Part shown: positions 52,153-61,383 of the stretch, piece after piece | How the letters are laid out: each line of letters begins with the position of its first letter | Position numbering within the stretch: position 1 is the stretch's first letter | NCBI GenBank assembly: GCA_963816775.1 | Contig: CAWFLX010000059.1 | Coordinates: forward strand, 62,001 to 126,000 | From: JAFAXD01 sp963816775 | GTDB taxonomy: Bacteria; Pseudomonadota; Alphaproteobacteria; Rhizobiales; Xanthobacteraceae | Length of the DNA: 64,000 nt | Reading direction: 5' to 3' | Program-made: the position numbers and the translations under genes | The notes under the pieces: generated by a model | Databases searched by the model: none | Told to the model about the DNA's origin: nothing | What the model saw: the letters and a program-made list of their open reading frames with translations, nothing else

Positions 52153-52470
52153 TCACCGCGACGCTTGCGGTCGCTGCGCCATGCGCTTGCGCGGCGGCGC
52201 GGTCTTGAAGAAGCTCGCCGGCGGCGGCAGAACCTCGTGGGTTCCTGGCATCACGCCGGAATAGATCGACACGGAATTCCGGGCCGGTCCTGCGCCCCTG
52301 GCTTGGCCCCGTCCGCCGAGATTGGACTGGAGCTTCTCGTCGGGATCGGCGTAGCGCGGGGAGCCGTCGGGATTGGTGCCGCTGTTGTAGATCGTAAACG
52401 CGAACGCCTGATGCGTCAGCGCAAGCGTGGCCGCCAGCATGGCTGCTGCAACGAGAGCAAGGAATTGCAT
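52153..52470 (-). CDS. Small secreted protein of unknown function
   Basis: About 105 residues from the ATG at 52470 (or 52479). Signal peptide FLALVAAAMLAATLALTHQAFA, then FTIYNSGTNPDGSPRYADPDEKL, a Gly/Arg-rich region and a basic end. It ends three bases beyond the convergent TctC stop. No known domain. Confidence 0.6.
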   Translation of the reverse strand: MQFLALVAAAMLAATLALTHQAFAFTIYNSGTNPDGSPRYADPDEKLQSNLGGRGQARGAGPARNSVSIYSGVMPGTHEVLPPPASFFKTAPPRKRMAQRPQASR

Positions 52471-52602
52471 GGACGTCATACCGGTCGGGCAGGAGGCCGG
52501 GTGAACACCGGCGTTTGTCAGATGCATCGCGCCTCGGCATCTTAACGCATGTCGGCGCGCAAAACCGTTGCCGCCGCGCAACGCTTGCGGAAAATCGTTA
52601 TG

Positions 52603-53469
52603 TCATGCACGCGCCTTGACGATCCAGATGGCGCCGGGCAGCACGATCCCCTGCGGGCCGTCGAGTTGTTGGAAGAACGCGTGCAGGCCGGCGCGCACCG
52701 CTTCGCGCATCGCGTCCGAGGCGCCTAACGTCGCCCGCACGCCGGGGCCGACGCTCATGGTGAATTGCACCGCCCGCTCCACGCCGCCTGGTTCGGCGAG
52801 CCGCATCGCAGGATGGTGCGGCGTCAAAGATACGTCACGAAAGCCCGCGCCTCCCAGGATGCGATCGATGCGGGCGGGATCGGCCCAGGAAAATTGCCCG
52901 GGGTCCTCCGGCCTCGGCGACGCGGCCGGCGGCAGCAAATGCCGTACGCTGGCAATCGGCGCGGTCGCCCACGGGTTGCGGTCGGCCCCGCGGAAAACCG
53001 CGAGCGTCAGGCGGCCGCCCGGCTTCACGGCGGCGCGCAGCCGCGTGAAGGTCGCGGTCGGGTCGGCGAAAAACATCACGCCGAAGCGCGAGAACACGAG
53101 GTCAAACTGTTTAGGCGCGAAGGCGTGGGTCGAGACGTCGGCCAGGATCGCTTTGGCGTTGGCAAGACCGGAAGCCGCGATCCGCTCGCGCGCCCGCTCA
53201 ACCGAGGCCTGCGCGATGTCGGCGCCGAGCACATGGCCGCGCGAGCCCACGCGCGCGGCGAGCTCGAGCAGCGTCGTTCCGCTGCCGCAGCCGACATCCA
53301 ACACGTGTTCTCCGTGCTGCGGGGCGGCCTGATCGAGGGCGACCTGCGTGAGCCCGGCAAACAGCGCGTCGATCGGCTCATGACGGTTGGCCCAGGCGCG
53401 GGTCGCGGCGCTGTTCCAATATTCCGCTTCCCGCGCATTGGGGCCGGCGTAGTGATTTGCCGCCGTCAT
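52603..53469 (-). CDS. Class I SAM-dependent methyltransferase (UbiE/arsenite-methyltransferase type)
   Basis: 288 residues. YWNSAATRAWANRHEPID, the SAM loop VLDVGCGSGTTLLELA, the acidic GADIAQASVERAR, and FDLVFSRFGVMFFADP. Close relatives methylate small molecules; the substrate is unknown. The C-terminal half has the usual insertion of this group. It stands alone between unrelated genes. Confidence 0.85.
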   Translation of the reverse strand: MTAANHYAGPNAREAEYWNSAATRAWANRHEPIDALFAGLTQVALDQAAPQHGEHVLDVGCGSGTTLLELAARVGSRGHVLGADIAQASVERARERIAASGLANAKAILADVSTHAFAPKQFDLVFSRFGVMFFADPTATFTRLRAAVKPGGRLTLAVFRGADRNPWATAPIASVRHLLPPAASPRPEDPGQFSWADPARIDRILGGAGFRDVSLTPHHPAMRLAEPGGVERAVQFTMSVGPGVRATLGASDAMREAVRAGLHAFFQQLDGPQGIVLPGAIWIVKARA

Positions 53470-53587
53470 GGTGTCGTTCCCGGTTCGAGATCGGTCACCG
53501 CTGTGAGCGAAGACTAGCAGGAATGCGGGGGTTATGGGCTGCGGACTCCGGCCCGGTCAGCAGGCTGCCTCGAGCGCGTCTAAACCC

Positions 53588-54676
53588 TTAGCCCACCGGG
53601 CTCGCCTTGCGGCCGCCGCGTTCGATCGCAACGCAAGGCTCTTCGCCGATCAGTTGGCCGGCGAGGTCGAGCAGTCGCCCGGCGAGCTCGTGCGCACCCT
53701 GCGCCAGTTCGGTCGACTGGCGCACGATAACGACATTGTTCTCCATGTCCTCGTGCGACCAGCCGCGCGAATGGGCGATGTAGGGGAACTGCGGAAAGAT
53801 GAAGCCGAGCTCGGCAAAGAAACCGAGCATCTGGCCGGCGACGGATTGGATATTGTCCTGGCCGCCGACGATGATAAAGCCAGCGACCTTATTGCGGATA
53901 AGGACGCGGTTCGCGATCGTGACCTGGTTCTGCACGCAGTTGAGCCGCTCAGCCATCCGGAAATAGAGCGAGGAGGCGGCGCCCCAGCGGATCGGCGTCG
54001 CGACGATGACCGCGTCGGCCCAGAACACCAGCGCCTCGTAGATGCGCTCCATCTCGTCTTTCTCGTCCATCTGCGTGATCGAGCACGGCCAGGTGCAGGC
54101 GCGCGCCGCCTTCGAGTAATAGCCCTCGCAGTTGCGGAACTTGAGATCGTTGAGGCGAATGTGGCGGGTCTGCGCGCCGCGCTTCTCCGCGGCCTTCAAG
54201 GCCTCGCCGAGCAAATGATCCGAGCCGGAGAAGCGCGGATTGGACGTATCCATCACGGTGGTCGAAATCCCGGCGAGCCGCAGCGGCCCGGGCTCGCGCT
54301 TGATCTCGCGTTCGAGCGGGTGCGGCGGATGGGGGCTCTTCTGCCGCCGCGTCGGCGCAGCGATGTTGACCTGGACGCGGCCCCCCTCGACACGCACCGG
54401 GAAGGCGGGAACGCGATCCGCCTCGAAGCCCGGCTCGCCGAACCCGGTGCAGCGCTGGAACTTCCAGCCGTGCCACGGACAGATAATGTAGTCCTGATCG
54501 AGCCGGCCGTCGCCGAGCGGCCCGCCCACGTGATTGCAGGCATTCGACAGCGCACCCCACGTTCCGTCGCGAAACGAAAGCGCAATGTCGATGTTGTTGG
54601 CCTTGAGGCTGCGCAGCGGCGCGCGCGCCAGTTCCTCCGCGCTGCCGACATCGACCCAGTTGTCCGGTCCAGCCAT
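53588..54676 (-). CDS. Rieske ferredoxin domain fused to NAD(P)H-dependent FMN reductase domain
   Basis: 362 residues. Residues 5-110 are a Rieske domain with CNH (47-49) and CPWH (66-69). From about 135 to 330 a flavodoxin-like NADPH:FMN-reductase domain has GISTTVMDTSNPRFSGSDHLL, Cys in NCEGYYSKAARACTWPC, DEKDEMERIYEALVFWADAVI and TPIRWGAASSLYFRMAERL. The order Rieske then flavodoxin is unusual. It could move electrons between a flavin and an iron-sulfur centre in one chain. The substrate is unknown; no obvious partner is next to it. Confidence 0.8.
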   Translation of the reverse strand: MAGPDNWVDVGSAEELARAPLRSLKANNIDIALSFRDGTWGALSNACNHVGGPLGDGRLDQDYIICPWHGWKFQRCTGFGEPGFEADRVPAFPVRVEGGRVQVNIAAPTRRQKSPHPPHPLEREIKREPGPLRLAGISTTVMDTSNPRFSGSDHLLGEALKAAEKRGAQTRHIRLNDLKFRNCEGYYSKAARACTWPCSITQMDEKDEMERIYEALVFWADAVIVATPIRWGAASSLYFRMAERLNCVQNQVTIANRVLIRNKVAGFIIVGGQDNIQSVAGQMLGFFAELGFIFPQFPYIAHSRGWSHEDMENNVVIVRQSTELAQGAHELAGRLLDLAGQLIGEEPCVAIERGGRKASPVG

Positions 54677-54721
54677 AATAACCTCCGCCGTGCTGTCGCG
54701 ACGGCGCCGCCGCGCCGCGCT

Positions 54722-55684
54722 TTAATTATCAAACTTCAGCTGTCGCTCGCGAATGACTGTCTGAAACAATTCCATGTCGCGTTCAATCTGCTGAGCCATC
54801 GGCCCGGGAGTCCCGCTCCCTGGCTTGAAGCCGATGGCATTGAGTGCGCGCACCGTGTCGTCGGATTTCATTGCGCCGCTGAGCGCGTCGCTCAGTTTCG
54901 CGACCACCGCCGGCGGCGTGCCGGCCGGCGCCATCAGTCCGTTCCAGCCGTCGACCACGAACCCGCGCAGGCCGAGTTCGCTCAACGGTTTGAGCCCCGG
55001 CAGATTGAACCACGGCTGCGCGCTCGAGACGCCAAGCCCGAGCACCTGGCCGCCGTCGATGTAAGGCTTGGCGCTGGTGAGAAACATCAGGTCGATGCGA
55101 CCAGCCGTGACGTCGACCACGGCCGGCGCCTCCCCGCGATAGGGCACATGGGTGAGGTCGATGGCGGCCGCGGCTTTGAGCATTTCGGCGATGAGATGGT
55201 GAGTCGAGCCAACGCCGACGCTGCCGATCTTCAGTTCGCCCGGCTTCGCTTTGGCGAGCGCGATGACCTCGGCCAACGTCTTGGCACCGAGGGCCGGGCT
55301 CGCGACCAGCGCATAGACGCTGTTGCCGGTCTGCCCGATCGGGACGAAGTCGCGGCGCAGATCGACACTCGAGGCCGGGCGCACGGCCGCCATGGTGGTG
55401 TGCGGGCTTGCGGCCTGCAGCAGCGTGTAGCCGTCGGGTTCGGCCTGCAGGACGCGCGTGAGCCCGATCTGGCCGGCGGCACCGCTCACGTTCTCGATGA
55501 TGAACGATTGGCCGAGGCGCTGTTCCATCCCGCCCTGCGCCGCCCGCACCACGATGTCGGCGGGCCCGCCGGGCGGAAACGGAACGATGATCCGGATCGG
55601 CCGCGCTGGAAAGGATTCCGCGCGCAGGGCGAGCGGCCACGCCGCGGCGCCCGCAAGAAACGTGATGAACGCGCGCCGTCGCAT
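54722..55684 (-). CDS. TctC/Bug-family solute receptor
   Basis: About 320 residues from the ATG at 55684 (MRRRAFITFLAGAAAWPLALRAE). FPARPIRIIVPFPPGGPAD, NVSGAAGQIGLTRVL, PDGYTLL and HVPYRGEAPAVV. The fourth TctC receptor in the window. No TctAB genes adjacent. The longer frame to 55813 is not supported. Confidence 0.88.
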   Translation of the reverse strand: MRRRAFITFLAGAAAWPLALRAESFPARPIRIIVPFPPGGPADIVVRAAQGGMEQRLGQSFIIENVSGAAGQIGLTRVLQAEPDGYTLLQAASPHTTMAAVRPASSVDLRRDFVPIGQTGNSVYALVASPALGAKTLAEVIALAKAKPGELKIGSVGVGSTHHLIAEMLKAAAAIDLTHVPYRGEAPAVVDVTAGRIDLMFLTSAKPYIDGGQVLGLGVSSAQPWFNLPGLKPLSELGLRGFVVDGWNGLMAPAGTPPAVVAKLSDALSGAMKSDDTVRALNAIGFKPGSGTPGPMAQQIERDMELFQTVIRERQLKFDN

Positions 55685-55916
55685 GTCGCATTCCCGCTCA
55701 AGCTTTTGGTTGGAGCATGACCCTTTCCCAAAACCCTGCCAACCCTTGGGGCGGTCGCGAAGCGTATCTACGTGCCCTGCGACAGCTGTTTCTCCTGACG
55801 TGGTCGTCGTCATGCCGGCCGTGGCTGGTTTGCAACAGCTGAGGAATTTTCAATTTAGGCCGTCATGTGGATCCAATTGGCTGTTCTTATTGGGCTGGGT
55901 AACGGGGGCAGCTCTC

Positions 55917-56249
55917 ATGAGAACCGGCACGCAGTGCTTTCAGCGATACCATGCGCTCCAGCCCGGAGCTATCAGCGTCAGCGGCATCTGCGCGCTCATC
56001 GCGGATCAGTTAGGGGTCGATGCCGCGCGCGTCACGGATCAGTCGCACCTCATGAAAGATCTCGGACTTGATTGGCTGCAGCGACTTGAGTTGGTGATCT
56101 CTGTCGAAGAATCTGCCGGCATTGAATTGCTTGATGACGATGTCGATCAGATCGAATTCGTCGGTGACCTCGTGCGACATGCGATGGTCGCGGAGGAAGA
56201 CAGAGTGGCCCGACGCGCGGGGCGGTCGGATGGAGCGTTGCAACACTAA
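55917..56249 (+). CDS. Acyl-carrier-protein-like protein without the phosphopantetheine serine
   Basis: 110 residues. The four-helix ACP pattern is visible: ICALIADQLGV, HLMKDLGLDWLQRLELVISVEE, GIELLDDDVDQIEFVGDLVRHAM. In ordinary ACPs the DSL motif holds the Ser that carries 4'-phosphopantetheine; here it is DWL with Trp53 (codon TGG at 56073-56075). A single C-to-G change of a TCG Ser codon would give this. The C-terminus has a basic tail. Either a dead or carrier-independent homologue; function unknown. Confidence 0.7.
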   Translation: MRTGTQCFQRYHALQPGAISVSGICALIADQLGVDAARVTDQSHLMKDLGLDWLQRLELVISVEESAGIELLDDDVDQIEFVGDLVRHAMVAEEDRVARRAGRSDGALQH

Positions 56250-56285
56250 AAGCCTGTTCCGCTCAAATAGAGCCACATGTTCGGC

Positions 56286-56373
56286 GTCATGGCCGGGCTT
56301 GTCCCGGCCATCCACGTCCTCATAATGTTGCGAATTCGTAAAGACGTGGATGCCCGCGGGCAGCGCGGGTGAC
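56286..56373. repeat. GTCATGGCCGG palindromic element, copy 3
   Basis: Starts GTCATGGCCGGGCTTGTC and ends GCGCGGGTGAC, with CATCCACGTC and GACGTGGATG inner arms. Closest to 12113-12201. Confidence 0.8.
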
Positions 56374-56464
56374 GACGGAGCGGGCGTGGCGCGCGTACCA
56401 ATCTGCGCTTGCGAGCCAACCGTCGCGGGCCGTAGAATCCTGACGCAGCTGAGGAGCAGGTCCG

Positions 56465-57388
56465 ATGAATCCTCCGGCGCGCGCGGTTCCGATTACGGTC
56501 GTTGACAAGCGAACGCCGAGGCCACCCGTTGCGGCGGCCGCGCGGACGGTCGAAGGCGTTCCGCCGGTGGCGAGGCCGCCGGTCGGTGAGATCGCCGACT
56601 TCATGTGGCTCGACGGCAGCGGCGAAATCGCCAAGCCGCTGGAAGAGTCCCCGATCCAGGACGGCATTGCGTTGCTCCACCAGAACGAGCCGTTGCCGCA
56701 CGGCGCCGCGTGGGCCATCGCGATTCACGACGCGAACGGCGTGCTGGTGTTTCGGTCGGGGCCGTTGCCGGCGCTTCCCGGACCGCCATCCCCCATCAAC
56801 GCGTCGTACGTCGCCTTAATGCTCACCGATGGCGCGTCGTTCGGGCTCGCGCCCAACGAGGGCGCCGAGGCCCTGGTGCTCGAACAGCTTCATGGCCTGC
56901 CGAAAGCGCTGCGCATCGACAGCGTGAGCCTGCACGCCGACAGCGCAGGGCGCGAAGTCGTGGTGGTGCGCGGGACTGTGAAGCGCTTTCTGTTCTCGCA
57001 GAGCTTTGCCTACACGCGGGCGCTCACGTTGCACCCGTCAAAGCGGCCCGGCTACCCGGAGGAGGTAATCGTCGCTGAGCCCGCAGGGCCGGCGTCGGTC
57101 GTCGGCGGCGATATCCGCGTTTTTTCGGCGGCGCTCGATGCGGCCATCGTCGCGGGCGTCGAACTCGTGATGAACGACATCGCCCGTCAGGTCGCCGACG
57201 GCAATCTGTTCCTCAATAAAGCAAGCTTCCCGGCGACGTTGGTCACCGTCACCGGCATCGCGGTGCACCCGGAGCCCGGCAACGTCGGCCAATCGATCAA
57301 CTTCCAGGGCGTCTACGGCGGCACCATCACCGGAGGCCTGGTCACGACCGCGACCGGCGGCTTGCTGCGCGCCGCCGCGCGGCGATGA
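56465..57388 (+). CDS. Protein of unknown function
   Basis: 307 residues. I recognise no family. There is no clear signal peptide. Notable regions: VDKRTPRPPVAAAARTVEG and IADFMWLDGSGEIAK near the N-terminus, and KRFLFSQSFAYTRALTLHPS in the middle. The last 47 bases overlap the convergent amine oxidase gene. Composition is like its neighbours, so nothing points to recent transfer. Confidence 0.55.
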   Translation: MNPPARAVPITVVDKRTPRPPVAAAARTVEGVPPVARPPVGEIADFMWLDGSGEIAKPLEESPIQDGIALLHQNEPLPHGAAWAIAIHDANGVLVFRSGPLPALPGPPSPINASYVALMLTDGASFGLAPNEGAEALVLEQLHGLPKALRIDSVSLHADSAGREVVVVRGTVKRFLFSQSFAYTRALTLHPSKRPGYPEEVIVAEPAGPASVVGGDIRVFSAALDAAIVAGVELVMNDIARQVADGNLFLNKASFPATLVTVTGIAVHPEPGNVGQSINFQGVYGGTITGGLVTTATGGLLRAAARR

Positions 57389-58598
57389 TCTCATCCGCCG
57401 CCGCGACCCCGGTGATCAGCGCGCCATGTGCGGTTGAGAAATCGTGCGCCGAGCAGGCTTCGCCGGCGAAGAACAGGCGCTCGTCGACGGGCGCCGCGAG
57501 GATCGCGCGGCAATCGGCGCGGCCCGGCAGTGCATAGGAGTAGGAGCCGCGCGCGAACGGGTCTGTGCCCCAGGAATGCAGTGCGATCGGCTTGACGCGT
57601 CGCGCAAACGCGCTGCCCAGGACGCCGGTGAGCTCATCGAGCGCGAAATCGACGAACGCCGCTTCGCCGCCGGTCTCGAGTTCGGCTGCGAGGTTGCCGC
57701 CGAAGTAGGCTTCGATCATCGGACGGCCGAACGGCCGCATGTGATAACCGGCCGTCGCGGTACGGTCGGTGCGGCCGAACAGGCGAGTGTCCTTCGTAAA
57801 CTCCTCGGCGTCTTCGAGCACGAGAAAAAGCTTGTCCGCAAGCCCGAGCGGCAGGCCGCGGGCGGCCTCGGCTTTCTCCGGCAGCGCCGGTCGGAAGATC
57901 AGGCTCTCCTGCGCCAGCACGGTGCTCGGAACCGTGATGATCGCGCGATCGGCGGTAATCGTTCCGTTCGTCGTGTCAATCGCGAGGCGCGCGCCGCTGT
58001 GGTCGATCAGGCGCACGGCGCAGTCGAGCGCAACCGGCACGTCGCCGGCGTGCGCCGCGATGGTCGCGCCGAGGCCCTGCGTCACACGCCAGTTCACTTC
58101 GCTATCGTGATAGCGCGCGAAATCGAGGACGGAGAGGCGGTCAAGCTCAACGCCGCTCATGTAGGTCGAAATCGCGCCGATGAGGCCGTTCCAGCGGCAG
58201 TTCGGTTCGAGCAAGGCCGATGCCGGACCATCGGGCTTACTCTCCGCGGCGGCATCGAGGCGGTTATGGAAGGCGGCGAGCGCAGCCGCGAATGCGCTTC
58301 GCTCAGCTGGCGGAAACCCGATCGCCGGGCGGCCCCACGGCGGCGGCGAGCGATCGATGGTGCGGCCTTGCTGCTCGGCGATTGCGACCCAGGGATTGCG
58401 GTCGGCGGAATGCAGCCAGCCGCAGCCAAGATCGAGCGCAAAGCCGGATGGATCGGTAATGGTCCAGGAGCGGCCGCCGAGCCGCGCTCGCGCCTCGACG
58501 AGAAGGCAGGGGACCCTCGCGTCATGCAGACGCCGGGCAGCCGCGATACCGGCCGCGCCGCCGCCAACGATCAGGACTTCGGTGTTGCTTACGGTCAT
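57342..58598 (-). CDS. FAD-dependent amine oxidase (flavin monoamine oxidase family)
   Basis: 418 residues. VLIVGGGAAGIAAARRLHD and VEARARLGGRSWT for the FAD, DLGCGWLHSADRNPW, and the C-terminal FAGEACSAHDFSTAHGALITGVAAAD. These enzymes oxidise amines or related compounds with FAD and oxygen. Substrate unknown. Tail-to-tail overlap with the unknown gene at 56465. Confidence 0.85.
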   Translation of the reverse strand: MTVSNTEVLIVGGGAAGIAAARRLHDARVPCLLVEARARLGGRSWTITDPSGFALDLGCGWLHSADRNPWVAIAEQQGRTIDRSPPPWGRPAIGFPPAERSAFAAALAAFHNRLDAAAESKPDGPASALLEPNCRWNGLIGAISTYMSGVELDRLSVLDFARYHDSEVNWRVTQGLGATIAAHAGDVPVALDCAVRLIDHSGARLAIDTTNGTITADRAIITVPSTVLAQESLIFRPALPEKAEAARGLPLGLADKLFLVLEDAEEFTKDTRLFGRTDRTATAGYHMRPFGRPMIEAYFGGNLAAELETGGEAAFVDFALDELTGVLGSAFARRVKPIALHSWGTDPFARGSYSYALPGRADCRAILAAPVDERLFFAGEACSAHDFSTAHGALITGVAAADEIIAARRRAASRRSRS

Positions 58599-58678
58599 CG
58601 GGGGATTTTAGTAGGTGGATGGCACCGCAAGGGAACCAAAATTGAAACTCCGGATCGGCCCGTGAGACTGCGTCCACG

Positions 58679-59296
58679 TCAATCCGAGGACGGCGCTAAT
58701 TTTCCAAACGCGTTCACGAGATCGACCGACACGGCAACCTTGTCATCCAAAGCCCCCGGCTGCTTCCACGTGGTGGCGGCCACGGTATGAGGTCCTGAAA
58801 ACGAAAAATCGCCGGACAACGTCGGCTTGCCATCGATCATGTCGCTGAATTTCGCGATGACGTTCTTCTGGCGGCTGTAGACCATGATCGGATACGACCA
58901 GGGCGAATGGCCGCCCGATGAGGTCAAGCTGAACACGAAGAACTGCGAGTCGGGCGACCATTGCGCGCGGTAGACATAGTAGCCGTTGATCCCGCGGGGG
59001 GAGGAATAGTCCTTCGAGGTCAAGGTATCGCCCGCCGCGTTGCGGATCACCACGCGGCTTTCCATGTCGGGCGTGGCGTAGAGGCTGATGTCGACGGGCA
59101 ATATCGTCGCGATCAAGGTCTTGTCGGGCGACGGGTAGCTCTGTGGCGTGACGTTCTGGCAGCTCGCTTCCGGTCGCGGCTTGGGCAGTAGCTTGTGTCC
59201 GCTGCAGGGTTCGTCGGCGAGCCCGGCACCCGGGAAAGAGATGGCAACCATCATGGCCAGGGCTGCGAGGCCAGTCGCTGTTAACATACGTCGCAT
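58679..59296 (-). CDS. Secreted protein of unknown function
   Basis: 205 residues from the ATG at 59296. Signal peptide to GAGLAD, a mature part with four or so beta segments, SPDKTLIATILP, YYVYRAQWSPDSQFFVFSL and SYPIMVYSRQKNVI, which recall beta-propeller-type WD or TolB repeats. No clear family. The longer frame to 59539 is not supported. Confidence 0.6.
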   Translation of the reverse strand: MRRMLTATGLAALAMMVAISFPGAGLADEPCSGHKLLPKPRPEASCQNVTPQSYPSPDKTLIATILPVDISLYATPDMESRVVIRNAAGDTLTSKDYSSPRGINGYYVYRAQWSPDSQFFVFSLTSSGGHSPWSYPIMVYSRQKNVIAKFSDMIDGKPTLSGDFSFSGPHTVAATTWKQPGALDDKVAVSVDLVNAFGKLAPSSD

Positions 59297-59427
59297 GTGA
59301 CTCCCCCGATCTACGTCGGAAAAGCAATCCTCGCCCCACCTTATCTTGTCGGTCGGCGCAAGGATCGATAATTTCCAGTCAGCGGCGGCCCGGCTCTGCG
59401 TTCGCCCGCCGGCTTGAGGAGATTGCC

Positions 59428-59847
59428 ATGTGGAAGCGTTGGTGCCTTGTGACACTTGCCATCTTCGTCGCCTCGCCCGCACTCGCGCAAAGCTCGTTTC
59501 CCGACCTGCGCGGCACCTGGAAGGGTGAGAGCGAATCAATTGTCACCGGCGCCGCCAACCCGCATCACACGACATCGCCTCAGCCCGAACCACGGTTAAC
59601 CAGCGCGTCGTTTACCTTGACGATCGACAAGCAGGACGGGCGCCGCTTTTCCGGCACGTTTTCGTCGGCGCGATCAAATGAATCGATTGTGGGGGTCATT
59701 TCGCACACCGGCACGCTGTTCTTCGTCGACAGCGACGGCTACGCGTACGCGACCCTGCTTGGGCCGGACAAGCTGGAAAGCTGCTATCTTCAGATCGGGG
59801 CGAACGGGCGCGTCGCGTCCTGCACGGTGCTGACGAAACAACCCTGA
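59428..59847 (+). CDS. Small secreted protein, lipocalin-like
   Basis: 139 residues. Signal peptide to ALAQ, then SFPDLRGTWKGESESIV, SFTLTIDKQDGRRFSGTF and ESIVGVISHTGTLFFVDSDGYAY. The first motif (GTW) and alternating strands suggest a small beta-barrel. Function unknown. GAGGAG lies before the start. Confidence 0.65.
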   Translation: MWKRWCLVTLAIFVASPALAQSSFPDLRGTWKGESESIVTGAANPHHTTSPQPEPRLTSASFTLTIDKQDGRRFSGTFSSARSNESIVGVISHTGTLFFVDSDGYAYATLLGPDKLESCYLQIGANGRVASCTVLTKQP

Positions 59848-59984
59848 TCAACGCGCGGTTGCTGGTACTGCACCGGCTTCCTGATCGATTTTTCCCGAGT
59901 GTGGCCCCCAAACTACAGCCAGACGGCCGTAGTCGCGGTTAAATGCGGCGAATCACGCCGGGCGACTGGACTGGAGTGCCTTCG

Positions 59985-61022
59985 ATGAGCTTGGGATTTG
60001 CTTTGTCTTGGCGCCGCCTCGCAGTCGCCGGTGGATTGGCGATGTTGGCGATCACCACCGTCGGGTGGGATCACGCCGATGCGGCGCGCGCGGGAGCGCA
60101 TGCGCCGGGGAAAGCTTCCGGGCACGCCACGGCTGCGAAGGGCGTCAAAGGCCGCCACGCGGGGCACAAGCGCCCAATTCACGGTCCCAACTATAATCCG
60201 CCGTACGCCGCGATCGTGGTCGACGACAATTCCGGCCAGATTCTGCATGAGGAGAACGCGGACGCGCCGCGTCATCCCGCCTCGCTCACCAAGATCATGA
60301 CGCTCTATCTGTTGTTCGAGCAGATCGAGGCCGGCAAGTTCAAGCTCGATACGCCACTGTCGATATCGGCGTTCGCCGCCGGCCAGAACCCGACCAAGCT
60401 CAGCCTGAAGGCCAACCAGACCATCCTGGTCGAGGACGCGATCAAGGGGCTCGTCACCAAATCGGCGAACGACGCCGCCGTGGTGGTGGCGGAGGCGATC
60501 GGCGGCACCGAAGCCGACTTCGGCGTGATGATGACCGCCAAGGCGCGCGCGCTTGGCATGGCAGGTACGACCTACGTCAACGCCTCGGGGCTCCCGGCCG
60601 AAGAGCAGATCACGACGGCGCGCGACCAGGCACTGCTGGGTCGGGCGATCCAGGACCGGTTCCCGGTCTACTACCGATATTTTTCGACCCCGAGCTTCCG
60701 CTACAAGGGTCGCGAGCACCACAACCACAATGCCTTGCTGGGGAACGTCGAAGGCCTCGACGGAATCAAGACCGGCTACACCGAGGCCTCCGGATACAAC
60801 CTGGTGACGTCGGTCCGCCGCAACGGCAAGCACATCGTCGCGGTTGTGCTGGGTGGGAAATCGAACGCAAAGCGCGACGCCCGCATGCGCGACCTGATCA
60901 CGCAAACCATTCCCGGGGCCGCGACCCAGAAGACGACGCCGGTGGTTGCGGAGAAGCCGGACCGCGCCGCTGCTGCTAGCGTGCCGGTTGGCGCGCCTTC
61001 GCTCCAGAACGCGCATCAGTAA
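59985..61022 (+). CDS. D-alanyl-D-alanine carboxypeptidase (penicillin-binding protein, S11 family)
   Basis: About 345 residues from the ATG at 59985; the alternative at 59943 adds 14. Active-site SxxK is PASLTKIM; SxN is in TKSANDAAVVV; KTG is in DGIKTGYTEASG. It removes the terminal D-Ala of peptidoglycan stem peptides in the periplasm. Signal peptide is long and Ala-rich and is followed by a basic His/Lys-rich linker. The C-terminal tail is shorter than in E. coli DacA. Confidence 0.9.
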   Translation: MSLGFALSWRRLAVAGGLAMLAITTVGWDHADAARAGAHAPGKASGHATAAKGVKGRHAGHKRPIHGPNYNPPYAAIVVDDNSGQILHEENADAPRHPASLTKIMTLYLLFEQIEAGKFKLDTPLSISAFAAGQNPTKLSLKANQTILVEDAIKGLVTKSANDAAVVVAEAIGGTEADFGVMMTAKARALGMAGTTYVNASGLPAEEQITTARDQALLGRAIQDRFPVYYRYFSTPSFRYKGREHHNHNALLGNVEGLDGIKTGYTEASGYNLVTSVRRNGKHIVAVVLGGKSNAKRDARMRDLITQTIPGAATQKTTPVVAEKPDRAAAASVPVGAPSLQNAHQ

Positions 61023-61062
61023 CCGCCGATCTGCCGGACCCTCGCGTCCCGGGCCCGTATAC

Positions 61063-61383
61063 TCAGTACGGATCGCTGGCTTCGAGGATTTCCTCGCCCA
61101 TCAGGGTGCAGGAATCCTTGATCTGCGCGTAGATGAAACGCATCCGGTAATCGGCCTTGTAGATGTGACCCCAGACCTCGAGCACGTCGAATTTGCCGTT
61201 GCCCTTGAGCACCTTGATGGGCGCCAGTTCTTTGACCGTGTCGTCGATCGCGAAGCGGTCCGGCTTCTCGCCGAAATGAAATGCCAGTAACGCCTTGGCG
61301 CGCTCTTTGGCTTCCGCCGCGCAACGCGGCGCCGCGCCAGCGAAGCTGGTGGACAGTAGAAGCAGGACGAGAGCGAGTCGCAT
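61063..61383 (-). CDS. Small secreted protein of unknown function
   Basis: 106 residues from the ATG at 61383. Signal peptide RLALVLLLLSTSFAGAA; mature part with KALLAFHFGEKPDRFAIDDTV, GKFDVLEVWGHIYKADYRMRFIYAQ and ILEASDPY. Two Cys. Convergent with the carboxypeptidase gene. Confidence 0.65.
   Translation of the reverse strand: MRLALVLLLLSTSFAGAAPRCAAEAKERAKALLAFHFGEKPDRFAIDDTVKELAPIKVLKGNGKFDVLEVWGHIYKADYRMRFIYAQIKDSCTLMGEEILEASDPY

Noticed and set aside
53534..55720. A 728-codon open frame on the plus strand
   Set aside because: Antisense to the Rieske-flavodoxin and TctC genes; Arg/His-rich composition typical of shadow frames in GC-rich DNA and no motifs.
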